Assembly (NCBI GenBank): GCA_025370845.1 | Contig: JAMXFF010000023.1 | Coordinates: 61,013-122,939 of the forward strand | From: Laspinema palackyanum D2a | GTDB taxonomy: Bacteria > Cyanobacteriota > Cyanobacteriia > Cyanobacteriales > Laspinemataceae | Length of the DNA: 61,927 nt | Direction of reading: 5' to 3' | Shown here: in pieces, positions 53,818 through 61,927 of the stretch | How positions within the stretch are numbered: the first letter of the stretch is position 1 | How the letters are laid out: every line of letters starts with the position of its first letter | The notes under the pieces: generated by a model | What the model was told of the DNA's origin: nothing | Database searches by the model: none | The model's input: the letters and a program-made list of their open reading frames with translations, nothing else | Program-made: the position numbers and the translations under genes

Positions 53818-54073
53818 CTACATAGATCCCTATTTCATCAATCGGCTAAACAGAACTTATGAAACAAAGCCATTAGACTGTTTGATAGTTTGGAGGTCTA
53901 AATTAGACGTTGAGAAGCTGAATCAAAAATTAGCAGAAAAGTTTGAAATAGTAAATCAGTTTTTAGGAGGTGAAATAGTTCATTGTCGCGGGGATAGAGA
54001 AGAGTTAACGTCCTTATTAACTCATAACGATATTGAAATACTTCATACTACTTTCCCTCCGGTCATATTTTGA
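53810..54073 (+). CDS. Small partner protein of the S8 protease, unknown
   Basis: An 87-residue soluble protein beginning MPDYIDPYFINRLNRTYETK, with LDCLIVWRSKLDVEKLNQKL and ending EILHTTFPPVIF. It has an alternating strand-helix pattern that could be an I9-propeptide-like fold, which would make it a separate inhibitor or chaperone for the protease encoded just upstream; I cannot confirm this by eye. The ATG at 53810 overlaps the protease gene end by 8 bp, so the three genes from 48872 are one unit. Confidence 0.65.
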   Translation: MPDYIDPYFINRLNRTYETKPLDCLIVWRSKLDVEKLNQKLAEKFEIVNQFLGGEIVHCRGDREELTSLLTHNDIEILHTTFPPVIF

Positions 54074-54390
54074 AAATTTGTCTGTGAGAAGTAGTTGAGA
54101 GAGTGATCGCCCATTTTTCATCAAAGCGATTTTCACCAAAGTACGATCGCACTACTTATCCATCAAGCGATCGTCTTTTTCATTCTTCTGCTTTAACCTA
54201 CAGCATAGTCAATCATTTTCCGCATGAAAACCTAGCACAATATTGCTCGATCACACCTCCAAAGCTGACAGCAACATCATAACCAGTCCGCATCTTAAAT
54301 AACCAGCACTGGCTGAATCCACCGCCACTCTCGCTGCTGCCGCGCCTCCCCAATCGCCACTCTGCGCCAAGATTTTTGGTTTTTGTTTAA
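54074..54390. other. Gap before the truncated ATPase
   Basis: No gene seen in this 317-bp stretch; HIP1-like GCGATCG sites occur. The missing first part of the ATPase gene would have to lie here but no frame resembles it. Confidence 0.5.
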
Positions 54391-56187
54391 GTCCTGCTAT
54401 ACGCCTACCTACAAGACGACATTCGCGCCAAACACCCCACCGTCGATCTCGCCCTCAACCTCCTCTGTCCCACCGCCGCCGACAAACTCCAACAGCGCGA
54501 TCGCTTTTCCCCTGATGCACCCCTCATCCACCACCATCTGCTGCATCTAGTTTCAGATCCCAACCAACCCAACTCCACCCTTCTCGCTAAAACCCTCAAA
54601 CTTGACGAACAAATCGTCCGCTTCCTCTTAGGAAACAAAGGGCTAGACACCCGACTAGCCCCGTTTTGTCAGTTAATCCAGCCAGCTATCTCCCTGAATG
54701 ACCTTTATCTCAGTGTTGAACTCAAACAGGGATTTTCGGGATTAATTCAACAGTACCAACCAACCCACAAACCCCTCAGACTCTATTTTCAGGGATGCGA
54801 TCGCGATAGCAAACGCCGCACAGCCGAAGCATTAGCAAAAGAAATCGCCGCCCCGCTTCTGATTGCAGACTTACCCCATCTCGTTACCACCAAAGCTGAC
54901 TTTGAGCCAAATCTCCAACTGTTGTGGCGCGAAGCCCAGTTTCAAAACGCCCTCCTCTATCTTGAGAACATAGATGTACTGCACAGTCACGAACACGCGA
55001 TCGCTTACCAGTATTTGCTGTCAACTCTTGCAGACTATCAAGGTAGTGCCATCTTAGCTGGCGTACCACCCTGGATACCTGCGTCAACCGAGGCTTTAGG
55101 AATCGTGACAGTGCCCTTTACCATCCCTGATGTTACCCAGCGCCGCCTCTGTTGGCAGAATTACCTAACATCTACAGATATATCCTTAGAAGACTCTGAA
55201 TTAAATGCCTTGGTAGACTGTTTTCGCCTCACTCCAGACCAGATTGCCAATGCCGTTGCTACCGCCATCAATACTGCCCACTGGCAATCTCAAGTCAAAT
55301 CAAAACTCCAAAATCCCAACTTGGCAGACCTATTTGCTGCCGCCCGCGCTCAATCGGGTCATCACTTAACCGGACTAGCACGGAAAATTGAGCCTAAGTA
55401 TCAACTTAATGATATCATACTACCTGAAGAACAAAAAACCCAACTGCGAGAAATCTGCAATCAAGCAAAATATCGTTCTATCGTCCTGGAAAAGTGGGGA
55501 TTTGACTGCCATCTGTCTCTAGGCAAAGGACTCAACGTGCTGTTTTTGGGACAGCCCGGAACCGGAAAAACAATGGCAGCCGAAGCGATCGCCCAGGAAT
55601 TACAACTCGACCTCTATAAAATAGATTTATCCCAAATTGTCAGCAAATATATCGGCGAAACCGATAAAAATCTCGATCGCATCTTCACCGCCGCCGCATC
55701 TTCCAACGCCATCCTGTTATTTGACGAAGCCGATGCCATATTTGGCAAACGTTCCGAAGTTAAAGACGCGCGCGATCGCTACGCCAATATAGAAATCGGC
55801 TACCTCCTGCAAAAAATGGAAGAATATGAAGGCATCGCCATACTCACCACCAATTTAAGCAATAATATCGACGATGCGTTTCTGCGTCGGCTGAGTTTTA
55901 TTATCCCATTTCCCTTTCCCAAAGAAGCAGAACGCTACCAGATTTGGCAAAATATTTTTCCCGATAAAACCCCTCGACGTGCCGATTTAAACTTAGAATT
56001 TATGGCGCGAACCCTAGAAATAGCAGGCGGCAATATCCGAAATATTGCCTTAGCCGCTGCCTTTCTAGCTGCTGCAGAAGGGGAAGAAATTGGGATGCCC
56101 CATCTCATCCGCGCCACCCGACGGGAATATCAGAAAATGGGGAAGTTGTTTATGACGGAAAGTTTAGGCAAGTATGGGAATCTATAG
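54391..56187 (+). pseudogene. AAA ATPase of contractile-injection-system type, 5' part missing
   Basis: One frame is open from 54391 (just after a stop) to 56187, 598 codons, but has no ATG before the Walker region; TTG at 54922 would start in mid-domain. It encodes AYLQDDIRAKHPTVDLALNL near its beginning, then PLRLYFQGCDRDSKRRTAEA (worn first nucleotide-binding-like fold), then a complete AAA domain: VLFLGQPGTGKTMAAEAIAQ (Walker A), ILLFDEADAIFGKRSE (Walker B), AILTTNLSNNIDDAFLRRLS (sensor/arginine region). ATPases of this type accompany eCIS and related tail gene clusters. About 150 N-terminal residues appear lost, so it may be inactive or start at a non-standard codon. No other eCIS structural gene is near. 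Confidence 0.75.
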
Positions 56188-56497
56188 CGCAAACTGAAGG
56201 GGTGACCAGAAGGCTAAAAGGCTTGCCTCTTGTTGGTTTTGGCGATTGGTCGTCTAAAAAAAAGAAGGTCAGCTCCTTTGTGGGGGATGACCAAAAACTC
56301 ATTGATGGGGTAAAGCCGAGAGATAGAGTCGAGGGGAATGTTACCATTTCACCCCTCTTTTCCGAAACCGGGAAGAGCGATTTTCACCGCACACGGCTAC
56401 TCAATGTGCAATCCCTTTGTCATTAACGGACTTCTGACTGCCGTCAGCAGCAGTTTTTTCATCGTGGCAATGTCGATGTAATAGCTGAAGATTAACA
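56188..56497. other. Region between ATPase and transposase relic
   Basis: No gene seen. It is compositionally plain, and may include part of the decayed insertion sequence that ends at 56891. Confidence 0.4.
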
Positions 56498-56891
56498 GTA
56501 GAGGCTTACAAAGAATTGACGGGAGTTTACCCGGAATCAGTTCACGCTGATAAAATTTATCGCACCCGAGTTAATAGAGCTTGGTGTAAAGAAAGAGGAA
56601 TTAGACTGAGCGGGCCTCCCTTGGGGAGACGTCCGGCCCAAGTCACCCTTCAAGCTAAAAAACTTTTCCCAAGAAGATGAGCGTATTCGCAACGAAATTG
56701 AGGGAAAATTTGGACAGGGCAAAAGAAGATTCAGTCTGAATCGAGTCATGGCTAAACTATCTAATACTTCCGAAACCTCCATTAATCTAACGTTTTTAGT
56801 GATCAACAGCAGTGAAACTGCTCAGGCAGTTTTACTGTCTTTTTTTGTGCCAATTTTTCCAAACTATTATAAGTTTATCCTCAAGGATTAA
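56498..56891 (+). pseudogene. Transposase relic (IS5-like C-terminal part), frameshifted
   Basis: Frame one (56498-56680) encodes VEAYKELTGVYPESVHADKI and YRTRVNRAWCKERGIRLSGP; the continuation SQEDERIRNEIEGKFGQGKR, FSLNRVMAKLSNTSETSINL is in the next frame and ends at 56891. Together these match the end of an IS5-family DDE transposase, split by one frameshift and missing its N-terminal half. Inactive. Confidence 0.8.
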
Positions 56892-57014
56892 CTTGAGCTA
56901 TGAATTGACAACTCGAAGTAAAGCCCTACTTATTGCGTGAAGAAGCTGGATCTCTGGTTCATTGACCACCCCCTGCTTTTTATAACTTTTTCAGCAAACC
57001 CTACTTACCTTGGC

Positions 57015-58010
57015 TCAAAGTAAAAAACGGCTCCCCCCAGTCGCCCAACGTATTAACCCCTCCCATTCCGGTAACTGGGTAAGGCGATCGCCATCGAATA
57101 CCTCTCCCACATCCCCCGAAAATTCGGCAAAACTCTCCACCCAATGCACCACTGTTTCCACCGGCAAATAAGGCGAATAATTCCAAGACTTCTGTAAAAA
57201 CTGGACCATTTCCTGTGGATGTCCAGTCCAATATAAATACCATCCAATCCACACCAAAGTATTGTAACGGACTCGCTTTTCTATCAACCGAATTGACATC
57301 GGCACTTGTGGTAGGGAGAAAAAATTATCCATCACAGCGGCAAGAGAGTTTGCCTGGGGTAATCCTTTGTACATCGCACTGCCCGGATGCTGACGATAGC
57401 AAACCGTTACCTGACGCAACCAAGTTGCTTCACAACCCATCAGTGCCAGACGCAGGACCAAATCGGTATCTTCGGCGGGAGGAAATCGGCGATCAAACCC
57501 TCCGGCACGAATTAACCAATCCCGACGAAACATCATCGCACTGGGAAGCACAGGTTTCCAGCGCAACCAAGATTCTAAATTGAGTTCTGGGACTTTTTCC
57601 CAGGGGGTGACTTCCATCAGGGGGTTGCCGAAGCAATCGACGCGCCGCCAACCGCTGTGAACGATTCCGAGTTGGGGTTGCGCCGTAAATAAAGCCACTT
57701 GGGCGGTTAATTTATTTGGCAAGAAGTAATCGTCGGCGTCGAGAAAGGCGATCAACTCTCCCCGCGCTTCCTGAATGCCGCGATTTCGAGCGACGGAGAC
57801 GCCGCTGTGGGGTTGGTAGAGGTAGCGCAGGCGATCGCGGTAGGGTTGCAGGCGATCGCGCGTGTCGTCGGTAGACCCATCATCAATGACAATGATTTCT
57901 GTATTGAGATAATTTTGAGCTAAAACACTTTCGACAGCAGTAGAAAGGTAATTAGAACAATTATAAGTAGGAATGATCACACTAATTTTAGGAAAAGCGG
58001 TCTTTGACAT
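57015..58010 (-). CDS. Family 2 glycosyltransferase
   Basis: A 331-residue GT-A glycosyltransferase. MSKTAFPKISVIIPTYNCSN opens the domain; EIIVIDDGSTDDTRDRL and GVSVARNRGIQ follow, with LIAFLDADDYFLP giving the DxD metal site. Near 160-200 GGFDRRFPPAEDTDLVLRLA is the acceptor-side ED motif. No membrane segment, so it is a cytoplasmic enzyme, probably for polysaccharide or glycan synthesis. The start ATG at 58010 opens the conserved domain; the longer frame to 58058 adds 16 unlikely residues. It is monocistronic. Confidence 0.92.
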   Translation of the reverse strand: MSKTAFPKISVIIPTYNCSNYLSTAVESVLAQNYLNTEIIVIDDGSTDDTRDRLQPYRDRLRYLYQPHSGVSVARNRGIQEARGELIAFLDADDYFLPNKLTAQVALFTAQPQLGIVHSGWRRVDCFGNPLMEVTPWEKVPELNLESWLRWKPVLPSAMMFRRDWLIRAGGFDRRFPPAEDTDLVLRLALMGCEATWLRQVTVCYRQHPGSAMYKGLPQANSLAAVMDNFFSLPQVPMSIRLIEKRVRYNTLVWIGWYLYWTGHPQEMVQFLQKSWNYSPYLPVETVVHWVESFAEFSGDVGEVFDGDRLTQLPEWEGLIRWATGGSRFLL

Positions 58011-58427
58011 CAGGAAATATTCAGGGGGCAGACTTGATTTACCGTTCAAGCCAATCATATCTTAACACTTTGATGAACGGTTCAAAGGGTGACAACGGAG
58101 GGAAAAACCTTATGGGTTAATTGTTTGAGAGAGTAGAAAGTTATGAAAAAAGGTAGCATTTGAGGCTACACTATAAAAAATGCTAAAGATATTCGATCTA
58201 GGGGGAAGGAGCGCTTATGGGGGGGTAAGGCCATTAACTCATGAACCTCAATCCCAAGGCATTTTCCTGGAGTTTTTCAAGTGTTGGGGTGCCTCGGGTT
58301 GGGGGCATTGCTTCGCAATCTGAGTATTGCTTCGTGCCGATTCTAATTTGGGCGATCGCGATTTTGCGGACCTGGTAAATGAGGCGATCGCTACCCAAAC
58401 CGGCTTTTTCTGCTTTAATAGAACAGT

Positions 58428-58752
58428 TGAGGCAACTGGTGGGGAAAAAGCGTATTGATTTAACCCTCTATCCGCCCCCAGATTGAGTTATTGAGATTGA
58501 CATTACCTCTCGCACCCGGTTTAATAATTATGGAACATTAATGGGGAAAGAATTGTGGCGGTTTAATGGCACCCAATTAGCGATTAATGTCTTGCCAGGG
58601 GGGAATAGGTTCAGGGTGCAGCCCATCCGCATTTCCCTGGGTTGCCTGTGGCTGAGGTGATCCCTCAGTATTGAACACCCAGCAAAATTGAGGGGAGAAA
58701 TCAAACGATGAAAGCGGTTCGCACTTTGGTGATAGAAAAAATTGCCGAATAA
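58428..58752 (+). pseudogene. Uma2-family (DUF820) endonuclease relic
   Basis: The stretch encodes VGKKRIDLTLYPPPD, a stop, then VIEIDITSRTRFNNYGTLMG and KELWRFNGTQLAINVLPGG, then in another frame HPHFPGLPVAEVIPQY, a stop and EGRNQTMKAVRTLVIEKIAE. These are the middle and end of an Uma2-type restriction-like nuclease, broken by at least one stop and one frameshift. The 370 bp before it (58058-58427) holds no gene. Confidence 0.82.
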
Positions 58753-58764
58753 TAGGGAGATAAA

Positions 58765-61527
58765 ATGAGCGATCGCACCACATTAGTTAGTTTACTCGGA
58801 GATCGGGCATCCCGTCAGCCCGATCGCGTCGCCTATACTTTTTTGGCCAATGGAAAAAAGCCCGAAGACACCTTGACTTATCGGCAGTTAGAGGGTCAAG
58901 CTAGAGCGATCGGCTCTCATCTGCAAAGTCGCCTTTCCCCTGGAGAAAGAGCGCTGTTAATTTATCCCCAAGGATTAGACTTTCTCGCCGCATTTTTCGG
59001 CTGTCTATATGCGGGAGTGATTGCCATTCCCACACCGGCACCGGAAGCATCCAGATTGAAGCGATCACTGCCGAGACTGCGAGCTATTATTGAAGATGCC
59101 GGAGCGATCGCCATCCTCACCACCTCTTCCCTCCAGTCTCAGTTTGAAAGCGCAGTGGCAGAATTAGCAGGGGATTGGAGCATATCCTGGTACGCCACCG
59201 ACAGGTTAGCAGATTCCTTAGCCGAAAAATGGATTGAATCTGAGATTAACCGCAGCACTCTGGCTTATCTTCAATACACCTCCGGTTCAACTTCTTCGCC
59301 CAAAGGAGTAATGCTCAGTCATGGCAACTTAATTCACCATTTAGCCGATCAACAGCTTGCCTGTGGGTATGACTCAGAAAGCGTCACTGTGACTTGGATG
59401 CCCTATTTCCATGACTATGGTTTGGTGGAAGTAATTTTGCAGCCATTATATAACGGAACTCCAGCTTATTTAATGTCGCCGATCTCATTTATTAAACGAC
59501 CGATTCGCTGGTTGCAAGCCATTTCCGATTATCGCGCCACCCACAGCCAAGCCCCAAATTTTGCTTATGCTTATTGCGCGGAGAAAATCACTTCAGAACA
59601 GAGCAAAACTCTGGATTTAAGCTGTTGGCAAGCAGCGGGAAATGCCGCAGAACCGATCGACCCAGAAGTTTTGGAACGTTTCTGGCAAACCTTTGCGGCT
59701 TGTGGGTTTCGTTTAGATGCTTTTGCCCCTGGTTACGGACTGGCAGAAGCAACTCTAGCCGTGACAACAAGTAGAAAAAACGAGGCTCCAGTGTTCGGCA
59801 CGGTTTGTGTTTACGCTTTAACCAAAAATCAGATTGTGGAGGTTAATGATGGTTCAAAATTAGTCAGTTCTGGGCGTCTGTTACCGAATACTCAAGTAGA
59901 AATTGTGCATCCTGAAAAACTCACCCGTTGTGCCGCAGACGAAGTTGGGGAAATTTGGGTGGCAAGTCCTGGAGTGGCGAAAGGATACTGGAATCGTCCC
60001 GATGCAACCGAGCAAACATTTCAAGCCTATCTCGCTGATTCCGAAGAAGGGCCGTTTTTGCGAACAGGTGACTTAGGATTTATTCAAGATGGCGAATTAT
60101 TTGTCACGGGTCGCTTAAAAGACTTGATCATTATTAGAGGGCAAAACTATTATCCCCAGGACATCGAATGGACGGTAGAAAAAAGCCATCCGGCCTTGCG
60201 GGAGAATGGCTGTGCAACTTTTGCATTAGAAATAGAGGGTGTAGAGCAGTTAGTCATTGCGGCGGAAGTAGAGCGTGGTGCGATTAAGAATCTAGATACA
60301 GATGAAGTGTTCCGCAGCATTCGCTCATCAGTAGCAGAACATCACGAGTTACCCGTTTATGGGGTATTGCTGCTCAAAACAGGCAGCATTCCTAAAACTT
60401 CGAGTGGGAAAATTCAACGCCATGCTTGTCGGCAATATTTTATGGAGGGGGGCTTTGATAGTATTGCTAATTGGAGTTTAAAAACTGCTACTGCCGAAGA
60501 ATATGCCGTACCCCAGAGTGAATATGAACTTATGTTAATGCAGATATGGAAAAAAGTTTTGCGGGTGGGGGTGATCGGCATCAATGACAACTTTTTTGAG
60601 TGCGGGGGAGATTCTCTGAAAGCCGCCGAAGTTCTGGCAGAAGTGGAGGTAAAATTTGATGAAAATTTGCCCTTGTCTGCACTATTGGAAAATCCGACAA
60701 TCGCACAATGTGCCCGTTGCTTAAGTCAGCCAAAATGGGCAGATAATGAACGTTCTCTCGTAGCCATTAAACCTCAAGGCAAAAAACGTCCTTTTTTTTA
60801 TGTTCATCCCCGCAGTGGTAGTGTATTACTGTATGCTAATTTAGCTCGTTATTTTGATTTTGATCGCCCTTTGTACGCACTACAAGCTCTGGGATTAGAT
60901 GGCAAACAAGAGCCTCTTAACCGAGTTGAAGATATGGCTGCCCATTATATTCGAGAAATTCAAACGATCCAACCTAAAGGGCCTTATTTGCTGGGAGGCA
61001 GGTGCTTTGGCGGTCGGGTAGCCTTGGAAATGGCACAAAAAATCCAGGCACAAGGTGAAAAAGTAGCTACTCTAGCGATTGTTGAAGCTGGTACCCCTCA
61101 AATTGGAGAACCGCTTTCTTCCGAGGAACAGGAGATGATTAACCAATTAAATCCCATCAGAGCGCAAGGATTTCTCAAGGTTCGGGAATCCAACGATCTA
61201 GCTATGCGTAAGTACAAAGCATCTGTTTACCGGGGTCCAATTGATTACTTCTTGGGGGAACAAACGGGAACCTTGCAAGATTTTTATCCCATGCGTCAAG
61301 GAGGTTGGATTGAACTCGCAGGAGGGGAGTTACTCATTCACAAAATTCCAGGAGATCACATGACGATAGATACAGAACCTAATGTTCAGGTTTTTGCAGA
61401 AAAATTGGGCCAGCGTCTGGATCAGGCAGAAAAGTCTAGTTTTTTATCTCGGCTGCAAGAAGTTAAAGAAGATTTGGAGAGGTCACGCTTAAAAATTCAG
61501 CAATTTAAAGCAAACTTATCAATATAA
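58765..61527 (+). CDS. FAAL-carrier-thioesterase with Cys in the TE nucleophile site
   Basis: A 920-residue protein. Fatty acyl-AMP ligase (1-575): LQYTSGSTSSPKGVMLSHGN, WMPYFHDYGLVE, LDAFAPGYGLAEATLAV, and LFVTGRLKDLIIIRGQNYYP. Carrier (about 600-670): INDNFFECGGDSLKAAEVLA. Thioesterase (about 690-900): FFYVHPRSGSVLLYANLARY, then LLGGRCFGGRVALEMAQ, where the usual GxSxG Ser is Cys, and IPGDHMTI for the His. A coiled-coil-like tail (about 895-920) ends the protein. It loads a fatty acid on its own carrier and would release it by itself or hand it on; no NRPS or PKS gene is adjacent in the window. The ATG at 58765 has GGGAGA 8 bp upstream. A glycosyltransferase follows after 15 bp. Confidence 0.9.
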   Translation: MSDRTTLVSLLGDRASRQPDRVAYTFLANGKKPEDTLTYRQLEGQARAIGSHLQSRLSPGERALLIYPQGLDFLAAFFGCLYAGVIAIPTPAPEASRLKRSLPRLRAIIEDAGAIAILTTSSLQSQFESAVAELAGDWSISWYATDRLADSLAEKWIESEINRSTLAYLQYTSGSTSSPKGVMLSHGNLIHHLADQQLACGYDSESVTVTWMPYFHDYGLVEVILQPLYNGTPAYLMSPISFIKRPIRWLQAISDYRATHSQAPNFAYAYCAEKITSEQSKTLDLSCWQAAGNAAEPIDPEVLERFWQTFAACGFRLDAFAPGYGLAEATLAVTTSRKNEAPVFGTVCVYALTKNQIVEVNDGSKLVSSGRLLPNTQVEIVHPEKLTRCAADEVGEIWVASPGVAKGYWNRPDATEQTFQAYLADSEEGPFLRTGDLGFIQDGELFVTGRLKDLIIIRGQNYYPQDIEWTVEKSHPALRENGCATFALEIEGVEQLVIAAEVERGAIKNLDTDEVFRSIRSSVAEHHELPVYGVLLLKTGSIPKTSSGKIQRHACRQYFMEGGFDSIANWSLKTATAEEYAVPQSEYELMLMQIWKKVLRVGVIGINDNFFECGGDSLKAAEVLAEVEVKFDENLPLSALLENPTIAQCARCLSQPKWADNERSLVAIKPQGKKRPFFYVHPRSGSVLLYANLARYFDFDRPLYALQALGLDGKQEPLNRVEDMAAHYIREIQTIQPKGPYLLGGRCFGGRVALEMAQKIQAQGEKVATLAIVEAGTPQIGEPLSSEEQEMINQLNPIRAQGFLKVRESNDLAMRKYKASVYRGPIDYFLGEQTGTLQDFYPMRQGGWIELAGGELLIHKIPGDHMTIDTEPNVQVFAEKLGQRLDQAEKSSFLSRLQEVKEDLERSRLKIQQFKANLSI

Positions 61528-61542
61528 TTAGTAACAGAAATT

Positions 61543-61875
61543 ATGAGAGTAGTGGCATTACTAACAGTCAGAAATGAAGAGCGATACTTGGGGCGATGCT
61601 TGGAACATCTTTACTCCCAAGGAATAGAAATCTGCCTGATTGACAATGGTTCCACGGACAAAACTCTGGACATCGCTCAAAGCTTTTTAGGACGGGGTGT
61701 TTTCCGAATCGAACATTTCCCTTTTAAGGGCTGCTTTGAATTAGAAAAAATCCTGTTAAACGAAGAGAAACTAGCAGTAGAAATAGATGCTGATTGGTTC
61801 ATCCACCACGATGCAGATGAAATTCGGGAAGCCCCCAGCCCTTACAAAACGGGCGTAACCTGTGAAGCGCTGTAG
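61543..61875 (+). pseudogene. Glycosyltransferase family 2, truncated after the DxD region
   Basis: A 110-codon frame, MRVVALLTVRNEERYLGRCL, CLIDNGSTDKTLDIAQSF and WFIHHDADEIREAPSPYKT, clearly the N-terminal third of a GT-A enzyme with its HDADE metal motif. After SPYKT the sequence changes to GVTCEAL and stops; family members go on for about 200 residues. The break at about 61857 suggests an insertion or deletion, with foreign DNA from there to the window end. It lies 15 bp after the FAAL-carrier-TE gene, and so was probably cotranscribed with it. Confidence 0.75.
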
Positions 61876-61927
61876 GTTAACAACCTGTAATCAAAAGGCC
61901 GGACTCTTGTCAAGAAGGCTCTCCATA

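Overview
The window looks like a chromosomal stretch of a filamentous cyanobacterium, probably of the Oscillatoria group (inference). The reasons are very many HIP1 sites (GCGATCGC), an rbp (RRM, Gly-rich)–rpsU pair, pentapeptide-repeat proteins, a TIGR03985-type CRISPR-associated WYL protein, and many short palindromic repeats between genes. About 28 kb of it makes secondary metabolites.

Layout. 0–8.3 kb is housekeeping and small genes: a DUF4087 protein between 67-bp direct repeats, an EamA exporter, a small unknown gene preceded by a perfect CIRCE element, three pentapeptide-repeat proteins around an Omp85-type barrel, rpsU, and an RRM RNA-binding protein. 8.3–20.4 kb (minus strand) is a three-gene NRPS line, read right to left: C-A(Ile-type)-T, then TubC-C-A(Leu-type)-N-methyltransferase-T, then C-A(aromatic-type)-T-TE. 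20.8–24.4 kb is a worn CRISPR locus. Its 4 + 8 repeats are split by a gene for a small acidic protein, and next to it lie a truncated cas2 and a 5'-eroded TIGR03985/WYL gene. 24.4–30.2 kb is accessory DNA: a membrane protein, a Phd/VapC pair, a tRNA 3'-end fragment, and a DUF4157 protein with an HNH-like C-terminus, as in effectors of extracellular contractile injection systems (eCIS).

30.3–46.0 kb (minus strand) is the most remarkable part, a tightly packed seven-gene operon. In order of transcription it encodes an acyl-AMP ligase with carrier domain; TubC-C-A-T; TubC-C-A-T with a PilZ-like domain inside the A domain and, in place of a thioesterase, a C-terminal domain like cyanobacterial acyl-ACP reductase (AAR, aldehyde-forming); an MFS exporter; and a LeuA/LeuB/LeuDC-like homologation set resembling the hphA-hphB-hphCD homophenylalanine pathway. 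I infer an acylated dipeptide aldehyde containing a homologated residue such as homophenylalanine or homotyrosine. A broken polyketide ketosynthase lies just upstream of the operon.

46.6–48.9 kb has no gene I can support. 48.9–54.1 kb is a three-gene cassette: a 1377-residue protein with three ILEI/FAM3-like repeats and a membrane-active-looking C-terminal half, a subtilisin-like protease, and an 87-residue partner. 54.4–56.2 kb is a 5'-truncated AAA ATPase of the type seen with contractile injection systems. Then come a transposase relic, a GT2 glycosyltransferase, an Uma2 relic, a stand-alone FAAL-carrier-thioesterase whose TE nucleophile position is Cys rather than Ser, and a truncated glycosyltransferase at the window edge.

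All family calls come from reading motifs and translations by eye. No database search was run. Substrate codes for A domains were read by hand against the GrsA pattern and are predictions.
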